Origin: Tilletiopsis washingtonensis
Lineage: Eukaryota; Basidiomycota; Exobasidiomycetes; Entylomatales
Assembly: GCF_003144115.1 (NCBI RefSeq)
Contig: NW_020312006.1
Location: 311,185-375,184 of the forward strand
Reading direction: 5' to 3'
Length of the DNA stretch: 64,000 nt
The position numbers were made by a program, and so were the translations under genes. Within the stretch, counting starts at the first letter, position 1, and each line of letters starts with the position of its first letter. The notes below the pieces were generated by a model. That model was not told where the DNA came from. It ran no database searches and saw only the letters and a program-made list of their open reading frames with translations. Shown in pieces: positions 22,768-32,491 of this stretch.

Positions 22768-23638
22768 ATGCCCGCCTCGCGCCGCGACAAGGTCATCTCG
22801 CTCACCGCCGTGCAGAAGAAGGGGCGTCCGGCCAAGTCGAACTTGATGGACGCCGTGCGCGCGGCCGCGCAGACGCACGCCTACATCTGGGTGCTCAGCG
22901 TCGCGGGCATGCGCACAAAGTACCTCAGCGAGGTGCGCGACCTCTGGAAGGGCAGCAAGATCTGCTTTGGCCGTGTGAGAGTGATGGCGAGAGCACTGGG
23001 AGAGACAGAGGAGGAGGAGTGCAGGGAGGGCGTCAGGGGGATCAGCAAGGTGAGTGTGCGATGAGCACGGCGAGAGAGGAGAGGAGAGAGGGAATGGACC
23101 CGCACTGCTGCACTCCTTGCTGTGATGCAGGGTGAGCGAGAAGAGAGGAGGGGAGAGCGTCTGGAGATGGCATCTCGCTGCTTGCACTCCTTAGGGATGG
23201 CATCTGCACTGCTTGCACTGCTTGCACTCCTTGCCGCAATGCATGAGGCGTGCGGTGGGCTTCCTCTCGTGCGCAAGGAGCGGCGGCCTCGCTACAGGCA
23301 GCCGAGCCTCTTCGTGCTGCTGCAGCGCCATGCAACGAGCTGTGGCCTAGCCGGCAGGCATGCTCTCGAACGCGGCACTAGGGATGTTGCACTGGCCTTG
23401 CGACGTCGAAGCAAGGTGACGAGATGGCACGCAAGGCAGCAGCGACTTCGTCTTTGAAGCAGACCAGCTTGCTCGTGCACGCGCAAGGGGCAGCACAATC
23501 CATGTTTGTGGTATCGAGTGCGCGGCTCGTCGCTGGCTCTGGTCAAGGCTCTAGTGAGCTAGCATGCGCGTCAGGCGCTGCGCTGGACCTGGTAGCCTCT
23601 CGAGTCATCCGGCTGTGTGGCTCCTTCGTCTGCTGCCG

Positions 23639-23685
<47 letters not shown>

Positions 23686-24748
23686 CTCTGGTAGATGATG
23701 CGTGCGCTGGGACCAGGGCTACCTGGCTCCGCCTTGTGTCCTGCTCTTTGCACTTTGGCGCAGCTGCGCGCGTGGGCTTCTCGACTCCGGGTGCGCAGCC
23801 GCGACGCCAAGGAGCTTGCCTCAAGGGCAGCTTCGCTCGCCCAGCGTGGCTCCTCTTGCCCGCGGATGTTCTCGCTTCGTCGGGCCGCCACCCGTCCTTT
23901 GCATACGGCTCGCGTTTCCAGCCTCTATTTCGTCATGCGCGCTTCCATTGCTGACGCATCTCTCTCTTTCTCTCTCCAGCTCCTTGCCGGTCCCGTCGGC
24001 CTGCTCTTCACCGACGAGCTGCCGGCGGCCGTGATTGACTGGTTCGACACGTACTCGCGGCAAGACTTTGCGCGCGCCGGCAACCGCGCCACGCAGGACG
24101 TCGTGCTTCCCGAGGGTGCGTTTTACTTCCTCCTTTTGCCCCACCGCACCCTTCTCTCTGCTGACATTCGTGGTGTGGCTGCAAAACATAGGCCCACTGA
24201 TGATGCGCACCGACCCGCCCGAGACGCTGCCGCACCCGCTCGAGCCGCAGCTGCGCAAGCTCGGCCTGCCGACGCAGCTCAAGCGCGGCGTGCCGACGCT
24301 GCTGCGCGAGCACGTCGTGTGCAAGAAGGGCCAGGTGCTCACTGCCGATGCTGTGCGTTGTCCACTTCTTCTTCCTCTTGTCCGCGGCTCAGACTGACCG
24401 CGACGTGTGTGTTCTCCCGTTACGCAGGCTCAAATCCTCAAGCATCTCCTCATCCAAGACGCGACGTTCCAAATCGTGCCCCTGGCGCACTGGGACGCCT
24501 CGACGTCGTCCGTGACGCGCATGGAGCTGTCGGCGGCGCAGAAGCAGGCCGTGGGCAAGCTGCACGAGCTGGGCGCCAGCAAGCGCGCGGGCAACGGCAG
24601 CCGGGCAAAGAAGCCAAAGGGCGTGCTGCTCAACGACCCGAATGCGCCCGCAGAGAGCGAGGAGGAGGAGGAGGAGGAGGAGAGCGATGAGGAGATGGAG
24701 GAGGAGGACAAGGTGGATGAGTCGATGATGCTGCCTGCTGGCCTCTAG
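22768..24748 (+). CDS. MRT4: Ribosome assembly factor Mrt4 (uL10-like)
   Basis: Exons 22768..23049, 23980..24115, 24192..24352 and 24428..24748 encode 299 residues. The product is a P0/uL10 paralogue that holds the place of P0 on pre-60S particles in the nucleolus and leaves before P0 loads. Family signatures are the start [20 protein letters not shown], the core [29 protein letters not shown] and [20 protein letters not shown], and [18 protein letters not shown]. The C-terminus ends in a long acidic tail ([18 protein letters not shown]), longer than in budding yeast Mrt4. Intron 1 is 930 nt, many times the local norm, and includes a 45 bp pure G run; introns 2 and 3 are 76 and 75 nt. The first intron falls in phase 0 after GISK, exactly at a conserved block boundary. 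Confidence 0.95.
23641..23685. repeat. 45 bp poly-G homopolymer in MRT4 intron 1
   Basis: An uninterrupted run of 45 G on the plus strand, followed by CTCTGG. It lies 591 nt into the 930 nt first intron of MRT4, so the pre-mRNA would carry a poly-G stretch able to form G-quadruplexes. No comparable homopolymer occurs elsewhere in the window. Confidence 0.95.
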
Positions 24749-25119
24749 GCGACTGCGTCCTGCGCCGTTCCGCAGCACTTCATGCCTCGCCTCTTCCCCG
24801 CCGCTTCGACATCTTCACCCTGCGCCTCGCTTTCGCTCCATGCACATTGTTTCTCTGCGCCCCCCAGCTAGATTCAGATCCCAGTAACGACTCATTCTCG
24901 GCTCATTGCCCGCGCCCTCACGTCTGTCTCGGTGGCTGGGATGTAGCTTTCATTACGCAAGGGCACCTCGGTCGGAATGGCTCGAGCTGTGGAGCTCGCC
25001 GCGTAGGCTAGCGCCCTTGCGTGCTTCGTGTTTCATAAGGCAGATCGTGAAAGAACAGGGCGTGAAGCGACGTCGCACAGACTTGAGGGGCAAAACGGCA
25101 GTCGGGCCAGCTCAAAGGC
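24749..25119. other. Convergent 3' spacer
   Basis: 371 bp between the converging MRT4 and BOS1 genes. No gene recognised. Confidence 0.5.
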
Positions 25120-26666
25120 CTAGCCGAACCACTTGTAGATGTAGACTGATGGCAGCAGGGAACAGCGTCAGCACGGCAGCTCCAGTAACGAAGCCGCCCG
25201 ACAAACGACGCACAGAAGCACACGAGCGTAAAGACGGCGCCGACGGCAAAGATGATGTTGTCCTGCGTGGATCTGCGTTCGATGTAGCTCTGTCGTGGGC
25301 CGCAGCGAGAACATTAGCTCTTCTCTCTCTCCAACAGCGCGCCTCGACAAGCACTCACGATGACGTTCCGACTCAATCCCATCGTCACTCCCGCATCTCT
25401 CAATCTCCGCTGCGTGCCCTTCAGAATCTCGCGCTGCTCGCCCAAATTGCCCCACGTCGCCCTGCCCTGCGCGATGAGCGCGTCCAGCTGCGCCTCGGCC
25501 GTGCCGATGAACGAGTGTTCCCGCAGCGCCGCGTCTTGGCGTGCGTTGCCGCCCGCTGCGTATGCCGCCTGTGCAGAGGCGCGGTACGCTGCGAGCGGAT
25601 CGGCGTGCGAGGGAGGCGGGGGGGTGGCGTGCGGTGAGTCGTAGGGCGATCCGCTCGCGTAGGGAGTGTTGCTGTACGATGGAGTGCCGCCCATGGTGGA
25701 CTGCCGCATCTGCATCGTGGAGGTGGGAGAGAGGGGAGAGCGGGCGGAGGAAGAGGCAGAATAGGACGTCGAGGAGGTGCTGCCTTGTGCTGGCTGAGTG
25801 GCACAGGCGAGTCAGCTGGCACGCAGGCGATGCTGACGGCTGCACAGCGCCGGGCGGAGGAAGGACAAGGGCAGAGCTCGACATTGGCGGACTTTCTCGC
25901 GATCCCATCGAGGCGCCTCAATCTGGCGCGCTGCACATGGCCCTTCCGCATGAAGAGCAGCCGCCGCTGTCCGGGTGCAGAGAGGTGCACAGCAAAAGAA
26001 GCGCTTTCCTCCTGAGCACCAGACTTGAGCGGCCGCGCTCTCACACCTGTTCCCCTCTAGCAGGCATGAGCCCCACCGCACAGCGCGGCGCAAGCGCGCG
26101 AGTGCAGTGAGGGGGCGGTAGCCGTGCTCGTCTCCACGATGCACGGCCAAGCTGGAAGGGGACAGCCAACGTGCCATTGGCCGCAGCTGGGACTGGCTCG
26201 CCCCCAGCGCTGCAAGGCAGAGGTGCATCTCGCTCTCTGACGTCGCGCCAGCCGAGCACAGTTCACCCCATGCTTCCTTTGCTCTCGACTCCCTCTCGCT
26301 GTCCCGCTCCGAGCCTTGTGCGTGACTCTAGCCAGCCGCTGCTCTCTTCCCCCATGCGCCATTGTCCGGTGCCCCGCTTCTCGCTCTGGCCGCCGCACTC
26401 ACCGCCTCCTTGACGCGTCCCATCTCGCCTCTGAAGCCGCGCTCCTCCTCTCTGAACTTCTCCACTCTCCCGAGCGCCTTTTCGCGCTTGGCGGGCACGA
26501 GCTCGCGGCGCGCCATGGCCTCGTACTCATCCACCGTGCGCCCGAGCGCCGCGAGCGACGCGGCCAGCTGGCCGAGCTGCGCGGGCGTGGCGGGCGGGGA
26601 GATGGCGGAGAGATCGGTCTGCAAGGAGGAGGACTGCCGCAGGGCCAGGTTGTACAGCGAATTCAT
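25120..26666 (-). CDS. BOS1: ER-Golgi Qb-SNARE Bos1 (GOSR2-like)
   Basis: Exons 26403..26666, 25359..25793, 25214..25289 and 25120..25145 give 266 residues. The start MNSLYNLALRQSSSLQTDLS is the hallmark of Bos1/membrin. A SNARE motif runs through AEAQLDALIAQGRATWGNLG to LKGTQRRLRDAGVTMGLSRN, and the last two exons encode IERRSTQDNIIFAVGAVFTL plus VCFFYIYKWFG, a C-terminal membrane anchor. The 26 nt last exon is needed to reach the expected ending; without it the frame reads into a Cys-rich tail unlike the family. Bos1 works with Sed5, Bet1 and Sec22 in vesicle fusion between ER and Golgi. A Ser/Pro-rich insert of about 60 residues separates the N-terminal helices from the SNARE motif. Intron 1 is 609 nt, long for this locus. 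Confidence 0.9.
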
Positions 26667-27626
26667 GGCGGCGAGAAGGCGCGGGTGGTGGAAGCAAAGG
26701 AGGAGGAGCGAGGCGCCAAGCGAGATGTGGCGCCCACTGCTGCGCCACGTCGCGGCGCTCCGTGCGCACAAGCGCCGCTGCCGCTCGCATGAGCCAGAAC
26801 ACACCTCATACAGGGCCACCTCTGCCTCGCAGCATGTCCCCTACCGCCCGCACTATTGCGCTCAAAATCATCACTCAGAAGCTCTCATTCACTCAGGCGC
26901 AGCGATGCAGCATCACAACACCGCGCCAAGCGGCGAGAGGGGCGACAAGGCAGAGCGTGCGTGGCAGAGGAGCGCGCAGCTCGACGTGGCGCTCTCTTCT
27001 TCCACGAAGCGCAGCTCCGCCTCGTCCACGGCCGCGGCTCGGTACTGCAGCTCATCTGCCAGTCGTCTACTGTGACTGCTCGTGCACCTCAGCAGCAGCT
27101 CATGCGCACAGCCGATGCTGCTGCCTTCTCGCTCTCAGCGCCATGGTGCCACACTGCCGCACGTGACGCGCGGCGCCGGCGCCCTGCTGCGACCTCCACG
27201 CGCGCACGCTCGGAGCGCCGCTTGTGGTGCCTGATCCTGTCGCGGAGGCGCACATCGAGGGCGCTGCACAGACGCTTGCTTGGCTGGGCTGAAGTTGCTC
27301 CCAAGCGTTGCGCAGCGCAGATGCTGGGCGGCACGGCGAGGCGGAGAAGAGCCGTCGAGGCGGCGCGGCATGCTCGCTCGGGCACCGATGTCGAGGGCAC
27401 GGCGGCGCGGCGCCGCGCCGGACGTACCCGAGAAGTGCGGGGGCGCGGCGCGGGCGGGGAGGCACGCACGCAGCGAGCCGGGCCAGCAGCCGCGCGCAGG
27501 GCACGGCGCCCGTATGCCAGCGCAGCCGCAGCCGCCCCCCGAGCTCGCTCCGCCGTCCAGAGCGGCCCTCTCTCTCTCTTCTCCACCTCCATCCCCACCT
27601 TGCACTCGCACCTCGCTGCATCCACC
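26667..27626. promoter_or_regulatory. Divergent promoter region
   Basis: About 0.96 kb between BOS1 and the malonyl-transferase gene. A CTCTCTCTCTTCTCC pyrimidine tract at 27570-27590 lies about 40 bp before the plus-strand start, typical of fungal transcription start regions. No gene recognised inside. Confidence 0.5.
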
Positions 27627-30553
27627 ATGCGTCGCACTCTTCTGCGCTCCGCCAAGGCGGCGGGACCGAGCAGCAGCAGCGTGCCCACCTCTGCCACACC
27701 CTCCTCCTCCTCCTCCTCGCCGCTCCTCACGCGCACGTCCGCCTCGCAGGCCGCCTCGGTGCTCGCGGCGCTGCGCAGCGAGCCGGCGTACACGGCGCGC
27801 TACCGCATGCCCGCCCGCGGCGGCTCGCTGCTCGTGCAGCAGTCTGCCGCCTCTGCCTCCTCCTCTGCAGCGAGCAGCAGCGCCGCAAACGTGGTGCATC
27901 CCAGCCGCAGCGCCGCCGCCGCCGGCGCACAGCAGGCCTCCTCGTCGACGCTGCACGCCTCGCCCGCGGCGCCGCGCGTGCCAGCCGCGAGCCGCGCCTC
28001 GCATGCGCCGCAGACGGCAGCGACCAAGCGTGCCACGGCGGGCCTGTATACGTCCGCTGCGGCTGCTCAGGCGCCCGAGCCGGGTGCAAAGGCGGGCAAG
28101 GGAGAAGAGGAGGAAGACACATGGGCGTTCGGCGGAGGAGGCTCTTCGCATGCTGCCACGCAGGAAGGCGAGCCTCGCACGCCGGCGCCGCAGTCCGCGC
28201 AGCAAGTGCCTGCCGCGGGATTCGTAGGCAGTTCGAGCGCGGGCAAGGGCGCCGTGAATGGCTATGGCAAGCGTCGCAGTGGAGGCCATGGCGCACAGGC
28301 CGCTGCGCATGGAGATGCAAGCTCGAGGGCCGCGATGAAGGAGGAACAGATGGCGCGGGAGTACAAGCACGAAGTACGTCTTCCGCCTCCTCCCCCCTTG
28401 TTTTCCACCCACTGACGCCTCCCCGATAGTACGCGCCCACTTCGCGTGCTCCCCGCGCAATGCCGCACCACACCTACTTCTCCTCGCCCTCGACCTCCTT
28501 CAACGTCGGCGCCGCAGGCGCGGCGGGCGCGATTCCCAAGACGAACGCGCACGGCTCGCAGAGCGCCATCCATGGGCTTGGCACGCCGGGTGCGGGAAAA
28601 GGCAGTGGAGATGGCAAGATTCGCAAGAAGAAGACGGCACTGATCATGCCTGGACAAGTGAGTTGCGCCTGCCCAGGTCGGCGCGCCACGACTGCACCAG
28701 CGCGGCGCTGATGCGCTTCCTTCCCCCGCGCTGCAGGGCTCGCAATACGTAGCCATGTCGCAAGACGTCTACCGCGCCTTTCGCTCTGCGCGCGACGTGT
28801 GGGCCGAGGCCGAGGAGGCGCTGCTCTCGGGCCGCTCGCACCTCTCCGAATGGGAGGAGCGCGCCTCAAGCCCGCAGCAGCGCGAGGCATTCGAGCAGGA
28901 ACTCAAGAAGAGCGCGGCGTGGGATCGCATGCAGGGAATGACGGGCTCGGGCACGGCGGTGGCCAGGAGTAGGAGAGGATGGCTGAGAGACACTGTGGTG
29001 AGTTTTGACAGCCACGCGCGACCGCAATGCTCCGAGTCTGACCAGCTTCAATACGCGCAGTTCTCCGGCGATCAGCTCAACCTGACGCGCGCCGAGAATG
29101 CGCAGCCCGCCACGCTGGCATGCACCCTCTCCATCCTCGCCGTGCTGCGCAAGGAGTTTGACGTCGATCTCATCACGGAGCACGTCTCGCTCGCGGCCGG
29201 ACACGGCACGGGCATCTATGCCTCCCTCGTCGCCTCGGGCGCCGTGGATATTGGCGATGCGACGCGTCTGCTGAGACATAGAGGCTTGATGAGCTCGAAA
29301 TGCGTAGAGGAGAGCGAGGTGCTCTTTCCGCCGGGCTGTGACAGGCCCGACACGATCTACGAGGTGAGTGCCGTGCCTGAGCGCCTCGATTGTCGCACGC
29401 TGACGCCGCTACCCTCTCGCAGTCTTGGGCATTCGCCAACTCCGGCAGGTGCGTTCAGAGACCTGCATTGCCTTACGTCCGCTCTGCCCGGCGCTGACCT
29501 GACTTATCTTCGCGCAGCGGCAAGGGCGCAGAGCTGCTCTCGAGCGTGGCGGTGGACGCAGGAGGCGTGCCGCCCACCAGTCCCGCTTCCGACGCCGACG
29601 TCGTGAATGCCGAGAAGGACGGACTTGATGTGCAGCCTCAGCGTCGGGGATGGAAGGTGTGTTCTCTTCCCCCTCAATGCCGTAGAGCGGAAGCTGACTG
29701 CATTCCTGGTGCAGCGCTCGCAAATGTCTGGCGTCATGGTGCGCCCCGGCAAGCTGAACGCCACGCTGCGAGCCGTCGAGGCGACGCAGGCAGACATCAA
29801 GGCGGGCGCCGTCAAGGATGTGGCGACGGACGAAGTGGTGGAGATTGCCAACGTCAACAACAATCTGCAGGTCGTGCTTTGTGAGTTCCGCACTCGGCCA
29901 GACGCTCTTGGCGGCTGCTGATGCTTCGCTCCTGCTCGCAGCGGGCACGCGCGTCGGCGTCTCGCTCGCCTCGGATCGTCTGCGCGCCCTCGGTCTCGGA
30001 GCGCGCGCCGTCAATCTGCCCGTCTCGGGGCCGTATCATTCCTCGCTCATGCTTCCCGCCGCCGAGGCACTCAAGCCCACCATCGTGCACCTTCCTCTGC
30101 GCGCACCTCAGGGATTCCGCATCGTCTCCTCCAACAAGGGCGCGCCGCTCCTCGACGATGTCGACGCCATCCGTGCCGACCTGAGCGGCGCGACGGCCAG
30201 ACGCGTCGAGTGGCTCGACAGCATTGAGCGCCTGGTGGAGGAGGGCGTGCAGCGCTTCATCTGCTTGGGCCCGGGGCGCGCCTGCGCCCATCTCCTCAGC
30301 AAGGAGCTGGCGTATCGCGACCGCCTGCGCGTGGCGCAGGGCATGCAGCCCGCCGAGTACGAGGTGTGGTCCATCACGTCGGTGGAAGATGTGAGTCTGC
30401 AAAGCCGGCCCGAGCGAATGCGCAAACGAGTGCTGATTCCCACGATTTCTTGCTCAGATCGAGCAGCTCGGCGACGTCCTCAACCGCCTCTCCGTCTCCG
30501 AGGGTGCCTCGCGCCCCGTGGAGCATGCGTCGGACCACGTCGTTGCAATCTGA
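27627..30553 (+). CDS. MCT1: Mitochondrial malonyl-CoA:ACP transacylase-like protein lacking the usual Ser
   Basis: Nine exons (27627..28373, 28430..28657, 28737..28997, 29061..29363, 29423..29448, 29518..29656, 29715..29880, 29942..30390, 30458..30553) give 804 residues. A basic mitochondrial presequence (MRRTLLRSAK) leads into ~300 disordered Ser/Ala-rich residues. The acyltransferase fold begins at TALIMPGQGSQYVAM, whose Gln helps form the oxyanion hole. The malonate-binding arginine motif (LLRHRGLM) and the catalytic His (LPVSGPYHSSLM) are present. At the nucleophile elbow, where the family has GHSxG, this protein reads AAGHGTGIYASL: glycine replaces the serine. The family makes malonyl-ACP for mitochondrial fatty acid and lipoate synthesis. 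Whether this protein is active is open. Both the long N-terminus and an enlarged middle region make it about twice the usual length. Confidence 0.85.
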
Positions 30554-30711
30554 GTTCCTTGCCTCTACCTAGCGCCTCTCCTTCTAGCCGCCTCCCCTTC
30601 TCTGGTCCGCGTCCAAGCAGCTGCTTCAGATTGTAATTTTAGTCACGACGCTCATTCCGGTCCATGATGATATTGCGTTTCGCTCCCGTGCGTCCCCTGG
30701 CTCAGACTGCG

Positions 30712-31723
30712 CTAGGCTGCTGTCGCCTCCGCCGGCGCAACGCCACGCTCTTCTTCCCGCAGCGTGCGCACCACCTTGGCGGGCGTGCCGATGGCGATGG
30801 ACCTAGAAGGACGGAGAGGTGAGATGAATGCTGTGAGTCGAGGCGCTGGCAGGACGCACCAGTCAGGAATGTTCTTCGTCACCGTTGAGCCACTGCGAGG
30901 ACGCAGGGGGGTAAGCAGCTGAGGCAGTGAGCGGTGCCGCATGCCACTCACGCGCCGACAGTGCAGCCCCGTCCGATAGTGACGCCTGCCATGATGGAGA
31001 CATTGCCGCCGCTGTTGCGCGTCCACAGGTGCTCTTCAGCCTCGTCTTTTCTTTCGCTTTTCGCTCGAGAGCCGAACGTGGCACTCACATCCAGGAGTCG
31101 CGCCCGATGATGATGGGCAGCGCACGCTCCAGGCCTGCGACACGCTCCGGCACGGCCGTCGTGTGCGTGCCGCCGTACAGGTGGACGCTGAGGGAGCATG
31201 GTCAGGCATGGCCGTCGCTGTGTGAGGCAGCAGACGCACTTGGGCCCAAACAGCACGCCGTCGCCAATGACGACCTCTGCGCAGTCGAGGATGGTCGTGT
31301 TGAAGTTGCAGTACCAGTTGCCTTCGAGGCGGATGTTGGTGCCGTAGTCGCTGCCGCGTCTGTGAGTCAGACTGCTCCCATGCGGCAAAGGCACCGCAGT
31401 CGCAAGACTCACCACCAAAACGGCGGCTCGACGAAGACATTCTGCGCCATGTCGCTCTCCTTGATGCCCAGCAGGTCGGCGAAGAGCCGCCTCCGCTCCA
31501 CTCCCATGCCGACCGCATCGTCCGCGGGTGTTTCGCTGAGGTTGAACTGCCTGAAGATGCGCCGCACGCGCAGCCGGGCCTTGACGAGGGCGGCGTCGGC
31601 GGGATCGTAGGGCAGCCCGGCGAGCATGCGCTGCGTCTGGCTCATGCCCGAGAGCTGCGCCGCGTGCGCGGCATCGGCGGCCGCATAGCGCTGCTCGACA
31701 GGAATGTGCGCGGGGACGGACAT
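30712..31723 (-). CDS. Maltose/galactoside O-acetyltransferase family (left-handed beta-helix)
   Basis: Six exons (31413..31723, 31240..31350, 31089..31187, 30952..31011, 30860..30892, 30712..30802) encode 234 residues, the normal family length. The N-terminal maltose-acetyltransferase cap (RMLAGLPYDPADAALVKARL) is followed by hexapeptide repeats: CDYGTNIRLEGNWYCNFNTT, ILDCAEVVIGDGVLFGP, VSIMAGVTIGRGCTVGAGST and the end SIAIGTPAKVVRTL. The catalytic His is in HLYGGTHTT. These enzymes acetylate sugar hydroxyls with acetyl-CoA in trimers. The first acceptor must be the GCGGCAG site; the CACAG 10 nt earlier would create an immediate stop. An in-frame ATG 17 codons upstream (MASCQKHAS) is possible but less like family members. 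Substrate cannot be told from sequence. Confidence 0.9.
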
Positions 31724-32491
31724 GCTTGTGGTTGATGTAGAGCAGAGAGAGGCATGCTTCTGACAGCTGGCCACGTCGCCCCTTCGCGCTTCCCCGCACT
31801 AGCATCGGGCGCAGCTCGGTCAGGCGTGGGACGCGGCACGTGAGCGCGGGAACAGGTGCGCGCGTGCTGGCGCCTCCACATGGCCGCCGCGTCGGCCCGG
31901 AGCTGCTCTCCGTCCAGCGCGGCCATCAGCCATGAGCGCCGCCGTGCCGCAGAGATGATGGCGAAGAGGAGGAGATGTCAAGATCTGCCTCTTCGAGCGG
32001 TGCTCGGCTACTTGTTGCCGTGTCTCCGGCCCGCACGTCGTGCCCGCTGGCGGCGTGGAGAATGAGAGATCGGAGACACTCTGCCGCACCGGCATCTCTC
32101 CTGAGCTGCGCTGACCAGCTTTGAAGCGGCGCAGCACCAGGTAGGCTGCCGTGGCCTGCGCGCTGCGGTTGTGCGAGTCCGGCCTGCGGAGGTGACGGCG
32201 AGGCGGCGCTGCAATCTGGATCGCCCGCCGCCGAGCTGAGATGCCAGCTGGCGAGCGGAGGTGGCGCTGCCGAGACGGCGCGGCGGCGCGTGAGCTGGCG
32301 GTGCGGCGGCGCACGTCACCGTGCCGTGCGGCCCGCCTCGCCTGGAGAGGAGGCCGCCTTCGCGCCTGCCTCGTGCCCTCCATCCCCAATCCAAGCCCCG
32401 CGTCTCGAGCTCCCCGCCAGCACTGCTGCGGCCGGCTCGTCTCAGCACATCCACCACTCTCGCAGCGCACGCTGCACACCTCGCCGCAGCC
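31724..32491. promoter_or_regulatory. Divergent promoter region
   Basis: About 0.77 kb between the acetyltransferase and Ysc84 genes. GC-rich with many GGCGGCG runs. No gene and no TATA box recognised. Confidence 0.45.

Noticed and set aside
23424-23954. Frames reading through the poly-G tract as poly-Gly or poly-Pro proteins
   Set aside because: The tract is inside the first intron of MRT4, whose flanking exons join exactly at a conserved family block.
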